Below are positions 52,232-61,831 of a stretch of DNA of 64,000 nt, piece by piece. Each line of letters opens with the position of its first letter. The stretch's first letter is position 1. A program made the translations under genes and the position numbers. The stretch comes from Ectopseudomonas mendocina (GTDB lineage: Bacteria; Pseudomonadota; Gammaproteobacteria; Pseudomonadales; Pseudomonadaceae), in NCBI RefSeq assembly GCF_016008875.1, contig NZ_JADTQG010000015.1, positions 120,288-184,287 of the forward strand, read 5' to 3'. The notes under the pieces are model-generated. The model saw only the letters and a program-made list of their open reading frames with translations. It was not told where the DNA came from and made no database searches.

Positions 52232-55200
52232 ATGCGCCTGAAGAGCATCAAGCTGGCGGGCTTCAAGTCCTTCGTCGATCCGACGACGGTGAGCTTTCCC
52301 AGCAACATGGCGGCGGTGGTCGGCCCCAACGGTTGCGGTAAGTCGAACATCATCGACGCCGTGCGCTGGGTGATGGGCGAAAGCTCGGCGAAGAACCTGC
52401 GTGGCGAGTCGATGACCGACGTCATCTTCAACGGCTCCAACACGCGCAAGCCGGTGACCCAGGCCTCCATCGAGCTGATCTTCGACAACAGCGACAATTC
52501 GCTGGTGGGCGAGTACGCCGCCTTCGCCGAGATTTCCATCCGCCGCCGGGTGACCCGCGACGCTCAGAACACCTATTTCCTCAATGGCACCAAGTGTCGG
52601 CGCCGCGATATCACCGACATCTTCCTCGGCACCGGCCTGGGGCCGCGCAGCTACTCGATCATCGAGCAGGGCATGATCAGCAAGCTGATCGAGGCCAAGC
52701 CCGAGGAACTGCGCAACTTCATCGAGGAAGCCGCCGGCATTTCCAAGTACAAGGAGCGCCGCCGCGAGACCGAGAACCGCATCCGCCGCACCCAGGAAAA
52801 CCTGGCGCGCCTGACCGACCTGCGCGAGGAGCTGGAGCGCCAGCTCGAACGTCTGCACCGGCAGGCCCAGGCGGCGGAGAAATATCAGGAATACAAGGCC
52901 GAGGAGCGTCAGCTCAAGGCCCAGCTGCTCGCCCTGCGCTGGCAGACGTTGAACCAGCAGGTCGGCAGCCGCGAGCAGGTGATCGGCGACCAGGAAGTCG
53001 CTTTCGAGGCCCTGGTGGCCGAGCAGCGCAGCGCCGATGCTGCCATCGAGCGTCTGCGCGACGGTCATCACGAACTCTCAGAGCGTTTCAACCTGGTGCA
53101 GGGGCGCTTCTATTCGGTCGGTGGCGATATCGCCCGCGTCGAGCAGAGCATCCAGCATGGCCAGCAGCGCCTGCGCCAGTTGCAGGACGATTTGCGCGAG
53201 GCGGAAAAGGCGCGTCTGGAAACCGAATCGCACCTCGGCCACGACCGCACGCTGCTGGCCACTCTGGGCGAAGAGCTGGAAATGCTCCTGCCCGAGCAGG
53301 AAATGACCGCAGCGGCAGCCGAGGAATCCGCCGCCAGCCTGGAAGAGGCCGAAACCGGCATGCACGGCTGGCAGGAGCAGTGGGACGGCTTCAACCAGCG
53401 CAGCGCCGAACCGCGTCGTCAGGCCGAAGTGCAGCAGTCGCGCATCGCCCAGCTGGAGCAGAGCTTGGAACGCCTGGCCGAACGCCAGCGCCGTCTGAAC
53501 GAAGAATTGCAGCAACTGGCGGCCGACCCGGAAGACGCCGCCATTCTCGAACTGAACGAACAGCTTGCCGCCGGCGAGCTGGAACACGAAGCGCTGCAGC
53601 TGGCTGAAGAACAGCAGGCCGAGCACCTGCAGCAACTGCGCGAGGACCTGCAGCAAGCCGGCCAGGCCCAGCAGCAGGCGCAGGGCGAATTGCAACGCCT
53701 GAACGGCCGCCTGGCGTCGCTGGAGGCGCTGCAACAGGCTGCCCTCGATCCGGGGCAGGGCGCAGGCGACTGGCTGCGCGAGCAGAACCTGCTGCAGCGT
53801 CCGCGCCTGGCCGAAGGCCTGCGCGTCGAGTCCGGCTGGGAGCTGGCGGTCGAGACCGTCCTCGGTGCTGACCTGCAAGCTGTGCTGCTGGATGATTTCG
53901 CCGGCCTGGACTTCTCTGCGCTGGAGCAGGGCGAGCTGCGTCTGGCCAGTCCCGCTTCGGGTGGCGCCCGCCGCGCCGGCAGCCTGCTGGACAAGATCGA
54001 GTCGAGCCACGACCTGTCGCCCTGGCTGGCCGGCGTGCGCCCGGTGGAGTCGCTGGAGCAGGCACTGGCGGCCCGCGCGCAACTGGCCGAAGGCGAAAGC
54101 CTGATCAGCCGCGATGGCTATTGGGTCGGCCGGCATTTTCTGCGCGTGCGTCGTGCTGCCGAAGCCGACAGCGGCGTGTTGGCTCGTGGCCAGGAGCTGG
54201 AGCGCCTGCAGCTTGAGCGCGAGGAGCGCGAAGCGGCCCTGGCGCAACTGGATGAACGCCTGCTGGCGCTACGCGACGAGCAGCGTCTTCAGGAAGAGCA
54301 GCGCGAGCAGCAGCGCCGTCAGGGGCAGGTGCTCGCGCGGCAACTGGCCGAGCTGAAGGCGCAGCTTTCCGCCAGCCAGGCCAAGGCCGAGCAGTTGGGC
54401 CTGCGCCGTCGTCGTCTGCAGGACGAACTGCAGGAAGCGGCCGAGCAGCGTGAGATCGAGCAGGAACAACTGGGTGAATCGCGCCTGCAACTGCAGGACG
54501 CGCTGGACGCCATGGCCCTGGATAACGAGCAGCGTGAAAGCTTGCTGGCCAGCCGTGACAGCCTGCGCGAGCGCCTCGATCGCGTACGTCAGGAAGCCCG
54601 CCAGCACAAGGATCATGCGCACCAGTTGGCGGTACGGGTCGGTTCGCTCAAGGCGCAGCACGATTCCACCCGCCAGGCGCTGGAGCGCCTGGAGATGCAG
54701 GCCGAGCGTCTGCACGAGCGACGCGAGCAACTGTCGCTGAATCTGGAAGAGGGCGAGGCGCCGCTTGAAGAGCTGCGCATCAAGCTCGAAGAGTTGCTAG
54801 AGCGGCGCATGGCGGTGGACGACGAGCTGCGTCAGGCGCGCCTGGCGCTGGAAGATGCCGACCGCGAACTGCGTGACGCCGAGAAACGCCGCACCCAGGC
54901 CGAGCAGCAGGCGCAATTGCTGCGCAGCCAGCTGGAGCAACAGCGCATGGACTGGCAGTCGCTCAATGTGCGGCGCAAGGCCCTCGCCGATCAGCTCGCC
55001 GAGGACAATTACGACCTGCACGGGGTGATCGCCACCTTGCCGGCCGAAGCCAGCGAGAGCGCCTGGGAAGAGGAGCTGGAGCGCATGGCCGCGCGTATCG
55101 CCCGTCTCGGGCCGATCAACCTGGCGGCCATCGATGAGTACCAACAGCAGTCCGAGCGCAAGCGCTACCTGGATGCGCAGGACGCCGACCTGGTCGAAGC

Positions 55201-55720
55201 GCTGGAAACCCTGGAGAACGTCATCCGCAAGATCGACAAGGAAACGCGCAACCGTTTCAAGGACACCTTCGATCAGATCAATGGCGGTTTGCAGGCACTC
55301 TTTCCAAAAGTTTTCGGTGGCGGCAGCGCTTATTTGGAACTCACCGGCGAAGATTTACTCGATACCGGTGTAACCATCATGGCGCGGCCGCCGGGCAAGA
55401 AGAACAGCACCATTCATTTGCTCTCCGGTGGAGAGAAGGCGTTGACCGCCTTGGCATTGGTGTTTTCCATCTTCCAGCTCAATCCGGCGCCGTTCTGCAT
55501 GTTGGACGAAGTGGATGCACCGCTGGACGATGCCAACGTCGGACGCTATGCGCGACTGGTCAAGGAGATGTCGGCGACGGTGCAGTTCATCTATATCACC
55601 CACAACAAGATCGCCATGGAAATGGCCGATCAACTGATGGGGGTTACCATGCACGAGCCGGGCTGCTCGCGTCTGGTGGCAGTGGATGTCGAGGAGGCGC
55701 TGGCGATGGTGGAGGCGTGA
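52232..55720 (+). CDS. smc: Chromosome partition protein Smc
   Basis: A 1162-residue SMC ATPase organising and segregating the chromosome with its kleisin partners. The Walker A is GPNGCGKSN (31-39). Long coiled coils rich in Glu/Gln/Arg/Leu flank a hinge at roughly residues 500-650. The C-terminal head has the signature LSGGEKALTAL and Walker B FCMLDEVDAPLDDANV. The ATG lies 6 bp after the GntR stop. The length is normal for the family. Confidence 0.97.
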   Translation: MRLKSIKLAGFKSFVDPTTVSFPSNMAAVVGPNGCGKSNIIDAVRWVMGESSAKNLRGESMTDVIFNGSNTRKPVTQASIELIFDNSDNSLVGEYAAFAEISIRRRVTRDAQNTYFLNGTKCRRRDITDIFLGTGLGPRSYSIIEQGMISKLIEAKPEELRNFIEEAAGISKYKERRRETENRIRRTQENLARLTDLREELERQLERLHRQAQAAEKYQEYKAEERQLKAQLLALRWQTLNQQVGSREQVIGDQEVAFEALVAEQRSADAAIERLRDGHHELSERFNLVQGRFYSVGGDIARVEQSIQHGQQRLRQLQDDLREAEKARLETESHLGHDRTLLATLGEELEMLLPEQEMTAAAAEESAASLEEAETGMHGWQEQWDGFNQRSAEPRRQAEVQQSRIAQLEQSLERLAERQRRLNEELQQLAADPEDAAILELNEQLAAGELEHEALQLAEEQQAEHLQQLREDLQQAGQAQQQAQGELQRLNGRLASLEALQQAALDPGQGAGDWLREQNLLQRPRLAEGLRVESGWELAVETVLGADLQAVLLDDFAGLDFSALEQGELRLASPASGGARRAGSLLDKIESSHDLSPWLAGVRPVESLEQALAARAQLAEGESLISRDGYWVGRHFLRVRRAAEADSGVLARGQELERLQLEREEREAALAQLDERLLALRDEQRLQEEQREQQRRQGQVLARQLAELKAQLSASQAKAEQLGLRRRRLQDELQEAAEQREIEQEQLGESRLQLQDALDAMALDNEQRESLLASRDSLRERLDRVRQEARQHKDHAHQLAVRVGSLKAQHDSTRQALERLEMQAERLHERREQLSLNLEEGEAPLEELRIKLEELLERRMAVDDELRQARLALEDADRELRDAEKRRTQAEQQAQLLRSQLEQQRMDWQSLNVRRKALADQLAEDNYDLHGVIATLPAEASESAWEEELERMAARIARLGPINLAAIDEYQQQSERKRYLDAQDADLVEALETLENVIRKIDKETRNRFKDTFDQINGGLQALFPKVFGGGSAYLELTGEDLLDTGVTIMARPPGKKNSTIHLLSGGEKALTALALVFSIFQLNPAPFCMLDEVDAPLDDANVGRYARLVKEMSATVQFIYITHNKIAMEMADQLMGVTMHEPGCSRLVAVDVEEALAMVEA

Positions 55721-55932
55721 TGGCAGAGCGCCGTGGGATTAACTGAATATAGGCACAACCTTATGTTGCTCCCTGTGTAAAGTTGCCTTTCGTCGTGCTA
55801 GCTTATTGCCCACTTTTGTTACACGCGGCAAACGTCAGATAGAACATGAAGTTGGCGCCGCGTTTTATAGTCGAGTTGTGATCCGATTGATTGGATCTTT
55901 TTTTCACCAGAATTTTAAGGGTCAGGTACTTC

Positions 55933-56754
55933 ATGGAATTCGGTCTGCGCGAGTGGCTGATCGTTATTGGCATCATCGTTATCGCTGGCATTCTTTTCGA
56001 CGGCTGGCGCCGTATGCGCGGTGGCAAGGGCAAACTCAGATTCAAGCTCGACCGCAGCTTCGCCAACATGCCGGACGACGACAGCGATCCGGACCTGCTT
56101 AGCCCACCGCGTGTGGTCAATCGCGACCACGAACCGCAGCTGGATGAAGAAGAACTGCCGTCGATGAGCGCCAAGGATCTGCCGCGTCGTCAGCGCAACG
56201 AGCCGCAGCAGGGTGACCTCAACCTGGCAGTCGATGAGCCGGTCCCGACCTTGCTCAATCCGGTCGATGATGAACCCCAGGAACCCAAGAAAGCCGCCAA
56301 ACCAGCCGCTGATGCTGCGCCGGTGGAAGAAGTGCTGGTGATCAACGTGATCGCCCGTGACGACTTCGGCTTCAAGGGCCCGGCGCTGCTGCAGAACATT
56401 CTGGAAAGTGGTCTGCGTTTCGGCGAGATGGACATCTTCCACCGCCACGAGAGCATGGCCGGCAATGGCGAGGTGCTGTTCTCCATGGCCAACGCGCTCA
56501 AGCCCGGTACTTTCGATCTGGACGATATCGAAGGCTTCAGCACCCGCGCGGTGAGCTTCTTCCTCAGCCTGCCTGGCCCGCGACATCCCAAGCAGGCTTT
56601 CGACGTGATGGTCGCTGCTGCACGCAAGCTGGCCCACGAACTGGGCGGCGAACTGAAGGACGACCAGCGCAGCGTGATGACTGCGCAGACCATCGAACAT
56701 TACCGCCAGCGCATCGTCGAGTTCGAGCGCCGGCAACTGACACAGAAACGCTGA
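55933..56754 (+). CDS. zipA: Cell division protein ZipA
   Basis: A 273-residue ZipA that anchors FtsZ to the inner membrane at the septum. The N-terminal transmembrane helix (FGLREWLIVIGIIVIAGILF) is followed by a basic patch (RRMRGGKGKLRFKLDRSF) and a charged Pro/Glu-rich linker. The C-terminal FtsZ-binding domain spans about residues 135-270 (EVLVINVIARDDFGFKGPALLQNI). I chose ATG at 55933, which gives the usual MEFGLREWL start. It lies between smc and ligA, the standard Pseudomonas order. Confidence 0.96.
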   Translation: MEFGLREWLIVIGIIVIAGILFDGWRRMRGGKGKLRFKLDRSFANMPDDDSDPDLLSPPRVVNRDHEPQLDEEELPSMSAKDLPRRQRNEPQQGDLNLAVDEPVPTLLNPVDDEPQEPKKAAKPAADAAPVEEVLVINVIARDDFGFKGPALLQNILESGLRFGEMDIFHRHESMAGNGEVLFSMANALKPGTFDLDDIEGFSTRAVSFFLSLPGPRHPKQAFDVMVAAARKLAHELGGELKDDQRSVMTAQTIEHYRQRIVEFERRQLTQKR

Positions 56755-56772
56755 CCCGAACACGAAGTCAAA

Positions 56773-56797
56773 AGAGAGCAGCCAAGGCTGCTCTTTT
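56773..56797 (+). terminator. Terminator-like hairpin between zipA and ligA
   Basis: AAGAGAGCAGCC / GGCTGCTCTTTT forms a stem with a 2-nt loop ending in TTTT, 18 bp after the zipA stop and 18 bp before ligA. It probably terminates or attenuates read-through. Confidence 0.75.
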
Positions 56798-56814
56798 CGT
56801 TTGAGAGACCGAGC

Positions 56815-59175
56815 ATGACCGACGCCGCCCAACGTATTTCCGAACTGCGCAACGAACTGGACGCGCACAACTACCGTTACTACGTGCTGGACGAGCCGAG
56901 TGTGCCCGATGCCGAGTACGACCGCCTGTTCCGCGAGCTGCAGGCGCTGGAGGCCGAGCATCCGGAGCTGGTGACGCCCGATTCGCCGACCCAGCGCGTC
57001 GGCGGTGAAGCCCTCAGCGCCTTCGGCGAGGTGCGTCACGAAGTACCGATGCTCAGTCTGGGCAACGCCTTTGAGGAAGACGACCTGCGTGCCTTCGACC
57101 GCAGTGTGCAGACCGGCCTTGGCGTGCAGGGCGGTGATCTGTTCGGCGGTGGCGCCGAGATCGAGTACAGCTGCGAACCCAAGCTCGACGGCTTGGCCGT
57201 CAGCCTGCGCTACGAGAACGGCCAACTGGTGCGCGGCGCCACGCGCGGCGACGGCAGCACCGGCGAGGACATCACCAGCAACGTGCGCACCATCCGCAAC
57301 GTGCCGCTCAAGTTGCAGGGCGAGGGCTGGCCGCAGGTGCTGGAAGTGCGTGGTGAGGTGTTCATGCCCAAGTCCGGCTTCGAGGTACTCAATGTGCGGC
57401 AGGCCGAGATTGGCGGCAAGACCTTCGCCAACCCGCGCAACGCGGCCGCCGGCAGCCTGCGTCAGCTCGATCCGAAGATCACTGCCAGCCGTCCGCTGGA
57501 GTTCTGCAGCTACGGCGTCGGCCAGGTCAGCGGCGAGCTGCCGGGCACCCAGGTAGCCATGCTGCAGCAACTCAAGGCCTGGGGCGTGCCTATTAGTCGC
57601 GAACTGAAGCTGGCCAAGGGCGTAGAGGCCTGCCTGGACTACTACCGCGATATTGGTGAGCGGCGCATGAGTCTGGCGTATGACATCGATGGCGTGGTGT
57701 TCAAGGTCAACAATATCGAGGACCAGCAACAGCTGGGTTTCCGTGCGCGTACGCCGCACTGGGCCATCGCCCACAAGTTTCCCGCACAGGAAGAACTCAC
57801 CGAGTTGCTCGATGTGGAATTTCAGGTTGGCCGTACCGGTGCGGTGACGCCGGTGGCGCGTCTGAATCCGGTCAAGGTGGCGGGCGTGATGGTGGCCAAC
57901 GCCACGCTGCACAACATGGACGAGGTGGCGCGCCTGGGCGTGATGATCGGCGATACGGTGATCATTCGACGCGCTGGTGACGTGATCCCACAGGTGATGG
58001 CGGTGGTGCCCGAGCGTCGACCGGAAAACGCGCGTCCGGTGCACATTCCCGAGCAATGCCCGGTGTGCGGCTCGGCGGTGGAGCGTACGCAACTGATCAA
58101 GCGCAGCAAGGGCAAGGAGTCGCTCAGCGAAGGTTCGGTATACCGCTGCGTCGGTCGCTTGAGCTGCCAGGCACAGCTCAAGCAGGCCATCATCCACTTC
58201 GTCTCGCGCCGCGCCATGGATATCGACGGCCTCGGCGACAAGACCATCGAGCAATTGGTGGACGAGAAGCTGATCGGCTCGCCGGCCGACCTGTACAAGC
58301 TGACCTTCGATCAGATCATCGGTCTGGAAGGCTTCGCCGAGGTCTCCAGCAACAAGCTGTTGGCGGCCATCGAGGCCAGCAAGCGCCCGAGCCTGGCGCG
58401 CTTCATCTATGCCCTGGGCATTCCCGATGTGGGCGAGGAAACCGCCAAGGTGCTGGCGCGCTCCCTGGCCTCGCTGCAGCGCGTGCGCCAGGCGCTGCCG
58501 CAGGTGCTGACCTATCTGCCGGACATCGGTCTGGAAGTCGCGCACGAGATCCACAGCTTTTTCGAGGATGAACACAACCAGCAGGTGATCAGCGCCCTGC
58601 TGGGCGAATGCGGTCTCGAGTTGCAGGAAGAGGGCGAATTGAGCGCCGAATTCTCGGCCGTCGCCACGCTTGGCGGTATGCTCGACAAGCTGAACATCCC
58701 AACCGTCGGACCCGGTGCCGCGCAGAAGCTGGCGGAGCGTTTCGGCAGTCTGGAAGGTGTGCTTGGCGGCGACTGGCTGGACATGCGCCAGGCGCTGCCG
58801 GAGAGGCAGGCCAAGGCCGTACGCGAGTTCTTCGACAATGCAGGCCATGCCCAACTCGCACGCGCTGTTGAACAGCAACTGCGTGAGTTCGGCATGCACT
58901 GGGAAAGCGAGAAGAAGGTTGCCGAGGGTCTGCCGCTGGCCGGTCAGACCTGGGTGCTGACCGGCACGCTGGAGGTGATGAGCCGCGACGTGGCCAAGGA
59001 GAAACTGGAAAGCCTGGGCGCCAAGGTGGCCGGCTCGGTCTCGGCCAAGACCCATTGTGTGGTGGCTGGCCCCGGTGCCGGCTCGAAGCTGGCCAAGGCC
59101 AGCGAGCTGGGGGTTAAGGTGCTGGACGAAGCGCAGTTCCTTGACCAGCTTAAGGCGTTGGGCATCGAGGTCTAG
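56815..59175 (+). CDS. ligA: NAD-dependent DNA ligase LigA
   Basis: A 786-residue NAD+-dependent ligase. It has the Ia domain (HNYRYYVLDEPSVPDAEYDRL), the adenylated lysine K123 in CEPKLDGLAVS, and the OB fold. A zinc finger follows (CPVCGSAVERT...YRCVGRLSCQAQ), then helix-hairpin-helix repeats and a C-terminal BRCT domain (AGQTWVLTGTLEVMSRDVAKEKLE). It is longer than the ~670-residue E. coli enzyme, as is usual in Pseudomonas. Essential for replication and repair. Confidence 0.97.
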   Translation: MTDAAQRISELRNELDAHNYRYYVLDEPSVPDAEYDRLFRELQALEAEHPELVTPDSPTQRVGGEALSAFGEVRHEVPMLSLGNAFEEDDLRAFDRSVQTGLGVQGGDLFGGGAEIEYSCEPKLDGLAVSLRYENGQLVRGATRGDGSTGEDITSNVRTIRNVPLKLQGEGWPQVLEVRGEVFMPKSGFEVLNVRQAEIGGKTFANPRNAAAGSLRQLDPKITASRPLEFCSYGVGQVSGELPGTQVAMLQQLKAWGVPISRELKLAKGVEACLDYYRDIGERRMSLAYDIDGVVFKVNNIEDQQQLGFRARTPHWAIAHKFPAQEELTELLDVEFQVGRTGAVTPVARLNPVKVAGVMVANATLHNMDEVARLGVMIGDTVIIRRAGDVIPQVMAVVPERRPENARPVHIPEQCPVCGSAVERTQLIKRSKGKESLSEGSVYRCVGRLSCQAQLKQAIIHFVSRRAMDIDGLGDKTIEQLVDEKLIGSPADLYKLTFDQIIGLEGFAEVSSNKLLAAIEASKRPSLARFIYALGIPDVGEETAKVLARSLASLQRVRQALPQVLTYLPDIGLEVAHEIHSFFEDEHNQQVISALLGECGLELQEEGELSAEFSAVATLGGMLDKLNIPTVGPGAAQKLAERFGSLEGVLGGDWLDMRQALPERQAKAVREFFDNAGHAQLARAVEQQLREFGMHWESEKKVAEGLPLAGQTWVLTGTLEVMSRDVAKEKLESLGAKVAGSVSAKTHCVVAGPGAGSKLAKASELGVKVLDEAQFLDQLKALGIEV

Positions 59176-59229
59176 GGCGCTGCTGTTTGCGAGCAGAGCT
59201 CGCTGCTGGAGATGGTGCGAAGACGCGCC

Positions 59230-59570
59230 ATCCATCGCGAATAAATTCGCGCCTACAGAGAGCGGTGAAGGCGCGCTGTTCGTGTAGGAGCGGCTTCAGC
59301 CGCGAAGCTGTCAGCATATGGCCCGGATGCATTCCGGGTAGGCCGCTCAATCACCGTCGGATTGAGTTCGGCTTACTGTAGGAGCGAATTTATTCGCGAT
59401 TCTGGATTGATCCATCGCGAATAAATTCGCTCCTACAAAAAAACGGTGAAGGCGCGCCTTTCATGTAGGAGCGGCTTCAGCCGCGAAGCTGTCAGCATAT
59501 GGCCGGATGTGCGCCGTGCGAGCCGCTCAATCACCGCTGGATTGAATTCGGCCTACAGGCGGGCGTGCAT
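59230..59570. repeat. 180-bp REPIN unit duplicated in tandem
   Basis: ATCCATCGCGAATAAATTCGC begins at 59230 and again at 59410. Both copies continue through TGTAGGAGCGGCTTCAGCCGCGAAGCTGTCAGCATATGG and GCCGCTCAATCACCG to an ATTGA(G/A)TTCGGC(T/C)TAC end. The unit mixes two REP types. It fills most of the gap between ligA and the convergent thioredoxin-fold gene. Confidence 0.9.
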
Positions 59571-59574
59571 TCGC

Positions 59575-59943
59575 TTAGCCAGCGAAGCGCTGATCCAGAT
59601 AGGCGATGATCGCCTTGGACTCGTACAGCCAGGTGCTCTGGCCGTTTTCTTCGATGCGCAGGCACGGCACCTTGATGCACCCGCCGTGTTGCTCGAGGGC
59701 CTGGCGATGCTCGGCATCGTTCTTGGCATCGCGCAGTTGCACCGGCAGGTTGAGGCGGTGCAGGGTACGCCGCACCTTGACGCAAAACGGGCAGGCCTGG
59801 AACTGGTACAGCGCCAGGCCGGCCGTGGCGCGCTCGACTTCAGCTTGCGCCTCGGGGCTGCGCTTGAGCTTGCGCGGGCGGCTGATCCAGTCGCCGAACA
59901 CGACCAGCTGGCCCAGGCCGATACGAAGGGCTTTGAGCAACAT
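59575..59943 (-). CDS. Glutaredoxin / GST N-terminal-domain protein
   Basis: A 122-residue thioredoxin-fold protein. A basic N-terminal extension (residues 1-42, with SRPRKLKRSPEAQAEVERA) precedes a glutaredoxin-like domain with CPFC (C51/C54) and the cis-Pro region KVPCLRI. It ends YESKAIIAYLDQRFAG, as in the GST N-terminal domain. AGGAG lies upstream of ATG 59943. It probably acts in glutathione-dependent thiol exchange; the partner is unknown. Confidence 0.88.
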   Translation of the reverse strand: MLLKALRIGLGQLVVFGDWISRPRKLKRSPEAQAEVERATAGLALYQFQACPFCVKVRRTLHRLNLPVQLRDAKNDAEHRQALEQHGGCIKVPCLRIEENGQSTWLYESKAIIAYLDQRFAG

Positions 59944-60130
59944 CTTTCTAACTCCTGAACGGCACGCCGCGAGCGGTACGCCAAACGTTGAAGATCTTGT
60001 GGCCTGACTAGCCCTGTCCGACGCTTAGCGCCGAGAGAAAAGGGTGTCAGGAGGGCGTCGCTGGGCGAGTCTCACGGCAATGTGATGACGACCATTCACC
60101 GAAGTGAGCGGCCGTCGTCTTGAGCGGGAA

Positions 60131-60676
60131 TCAGCGAACCAGATTGAGGAATTCGCCGCGGGTCGCCGGGTTGCTGCGAAATTCGCCGAGCATCACCGAG
60201 GTGACCATGGAGGAATTCTGCTTTTCCACGCCGCGCATCATCATGCACATATGCTGTGCTTCGATGACCACCGCTACGCCGAGCGCACCTGTGACCTGTT
60301 CGACCGCTTCGGCGATCTGCCGGCTGAGGTTTTCCTGGATCTGCAGGCGGCGGGCATACATGTCGACGATGCGCGCGACCTTGGACAGGCCAAGTACCTT
60401 GCCGTTGGGAAGGTAGGCCACGTGAGCCTTGCCGATGAATGGCAGCAGGTGATGCTCGCACAGCGAGTACAGCTCGATGTTCTTGACCAGCACCATTTCG
60501 CTGTTGTCGGAGCTGAACAGCGCGCCATTGGTGACTTCTTCCAATGTCTGCTGGTAGCCGCGGCAAAGGTACTGCATGGCCTTGGCGGCACGCTTGGGCG
60601 TGTCCAGCAGACCTTCGCGGGAGGCGTCTTCGCCGAGCTGGCCGAGGATGGCGGTGTAGTGTTGTTCCAGGGACAT
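60131..60676 (-). CDS. folE: GTP cyclohydrolase I FolE
   Basis: A 181-residue type IA GTP cyclohydrolase, making 7,8-dihydroneopterin triphosphate, the first step of folate (and tetrahydropterin) synthesis. It has the zinc-site cysteine and histidines in LYSLCEHHLLPFIGKAHVAYLP and the later Cys in EAQHMCMMMRGVEK. ATG at 60676 gives MSLEQHYTAILGQLGEDASREGL, the normal family start. Monocistronic by appearance. Confidence 0.95.
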   Translation of the reverse strand: MSLEQHYTAILGQLGEDASREGLLDTPKRAAKAMQYLCRGYQQTLEEVTNGALFSSDNSEMVLVKNIELYSLCEHHLLPFIGKAHVAYLPNGKVLGLSKVARIVDMYARRLQIQENLSRQIAEAVEQVTGALGVAVVIEAQHMCMMMRGVEKQNSSMVTSVMLGEFRSNPATRGEFLNLVR

Positions 60677-60762
60677 GGAAAATCCTGTTGGGTGTCGAAT
60701 GGGCGCAGGGTAGGGCGCCATTATGAGCCTGACAAGAGTGTCAGGCGTCTATGCGCGTTTCG

Positions 60763-61320
60763 TCACTCGTCGCGACCATCCATCATGGTGCGCTTGAGGA
60801 TGATGTACACCGCGCCGGTGCCACCGTGCTTGGCCAGGCAGGAGCTGAAACCCAGCACCTGCGGGTGCTGGCGTAACCAGGTGTTGACGTGGCTCTTGAT
60901 CATTGGCTTGCGCCCGTCCATGCGTACCGCCTTGCCGTGGGTGACGCGCACGCAGCGAATTTCCAGCTTGGTGGCTTCGGCGAGAAACTCCCAGAGCGTG
61001 TCGCGCGCCTTCTCGACGTTCATGCCATGCAGGTCGAGGCTGCCGTCGAACGGAATCTGGCCAAGCTTGAGCTTGCGCATCTGGCCTTCCTGCATGCCGT
61101 TTGCAGCCCAGTAAAGGGCGTCCTCGGCTCCGACGTCGATGACGAACTGGTCGGACAGGCCATCCACCTTGATTTCGCCCTGGCTGACAGTCGCCGCCTG
61201 GCGCAAGGTATTGAACTGCTTGCGATCGGGTTTGGGTTTGCCAGTGTCGGCGCGGTCGTGCTTGAGCGGCTTGACGCCGCGCAGCTCGGTCTGGAACAGG
61301 GAAAAGTCGTCGTCTTGCAT
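60763..61320 (-). CDS. Smr-domain protein (putative DNA endonuclease)
   Basis: A 185-residue protein with a charged N-terminal region (FQTELRGVKPLKHDRAD) and a C-terminal Smr domain (residues ~95-180) having the DLHGMNVEKARDTL and THGKAVRMDGR motifs, as in E. coli SmrA/SmrB. Smr domains nick or cleave nucleic acids; SmrB cleaves mRNA between collided ribosomes in E. coli. The molecular target here is unproven. ATG 61320 is the family start. Confidence 0.92.
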   Translation of the reverse strand: MQDDDFSLFQTELRGVKPLKHDRADTGKPKPDRKQFNTLRQAATVSQGEIKVDGLSDQFVIDVGAEDALYWAANGMQEGQMRKLKLGQIPFDGSLDLHGMNVEKARDTLWEFLAEATKLEIRCVRVTHGKAVRMDGRKPMIKSHVNTWLRQHPQVLGFSSCLAKHGGTGAVYIILKRTMMDGRDE

Positions 61321-61428
61321 CGGTGGCTCCGCGAAACAGACGCGTATTTTATGGCCTGTCATCCCGGCGGGCCATCGTTGCGCGACGTTAAACGCCGATT
61401 GGGGCCAATTTCTGTTGCCTGCGGTCCG

Positions 61429-61749
61429 TCAGTCGCGTTTTTTCTTCAGCGAGGGTGACAGGCTCAGGTCGCTGGGTCGCCGTAGACGTCGGCGGCAACG
61501 GCGCCAGAAGGCGATGCCGGCCCACAGCAGGAACAGGCCGAGCAGCAGCAGGACGATGGCTTCGCCCGTGGAGTCGTTGAGCGTACCCAGCACCGGAGCA
61601 CGGCCTGCCAGCGATGCTACGCCGGCCATCGACAGGAGGATGCCGAAGGCGGCGAGCAGGGCGCCCAGGCCGGCACCGATACGCAGGCGCCAGTGTTTAG
61701 GCTGGCGCGGACGCAGGCGGCGTGCATCGAAGTCGTCGGACAGCTTCAT
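61429..61749 (-). CDS. Small predicted membrane protein
   Basis: A 106-residue protein with two hydrophobic helices (about residues 24-47 and 63-82) and very basic ends (RRLRPRQPKHWRLR and RRCRRRLRRP...LKKKRD), giving cytoplasmic termini by the positive-inside rule. I do not recognise the family. It lies between an Smr gene and an isochorismatase-like gene on the same strand, with roughly 80-110 bp gaps. Confidence 0.75.
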   Translation of the reverse strand: MKLSDDFDARRLRPRQPKHWRLRIGAGLGALLAAFGILLSMAGVASLAGRAPVLGTLNDSTGEAIVLLLLGLFLLWAGIAFWRRCRRRLRRPSDLSLSPSLKKKRD

Positions 61750-61831
61750 TCCGATTTCCTTTGGCTTATCGGCGGTATGACCGGCCGGTTTCGCTGGGGT
61801 TCCGCAGCGCTGTCGGTCTTCGACTGGAAAG

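Noticed and set aside
55915..59235. 1106-codon minus-strand open frame opposite zipA and ligA
   Set aside because: It is a shadow of two well-recognised genes; it crosses a terminator and has no family features.
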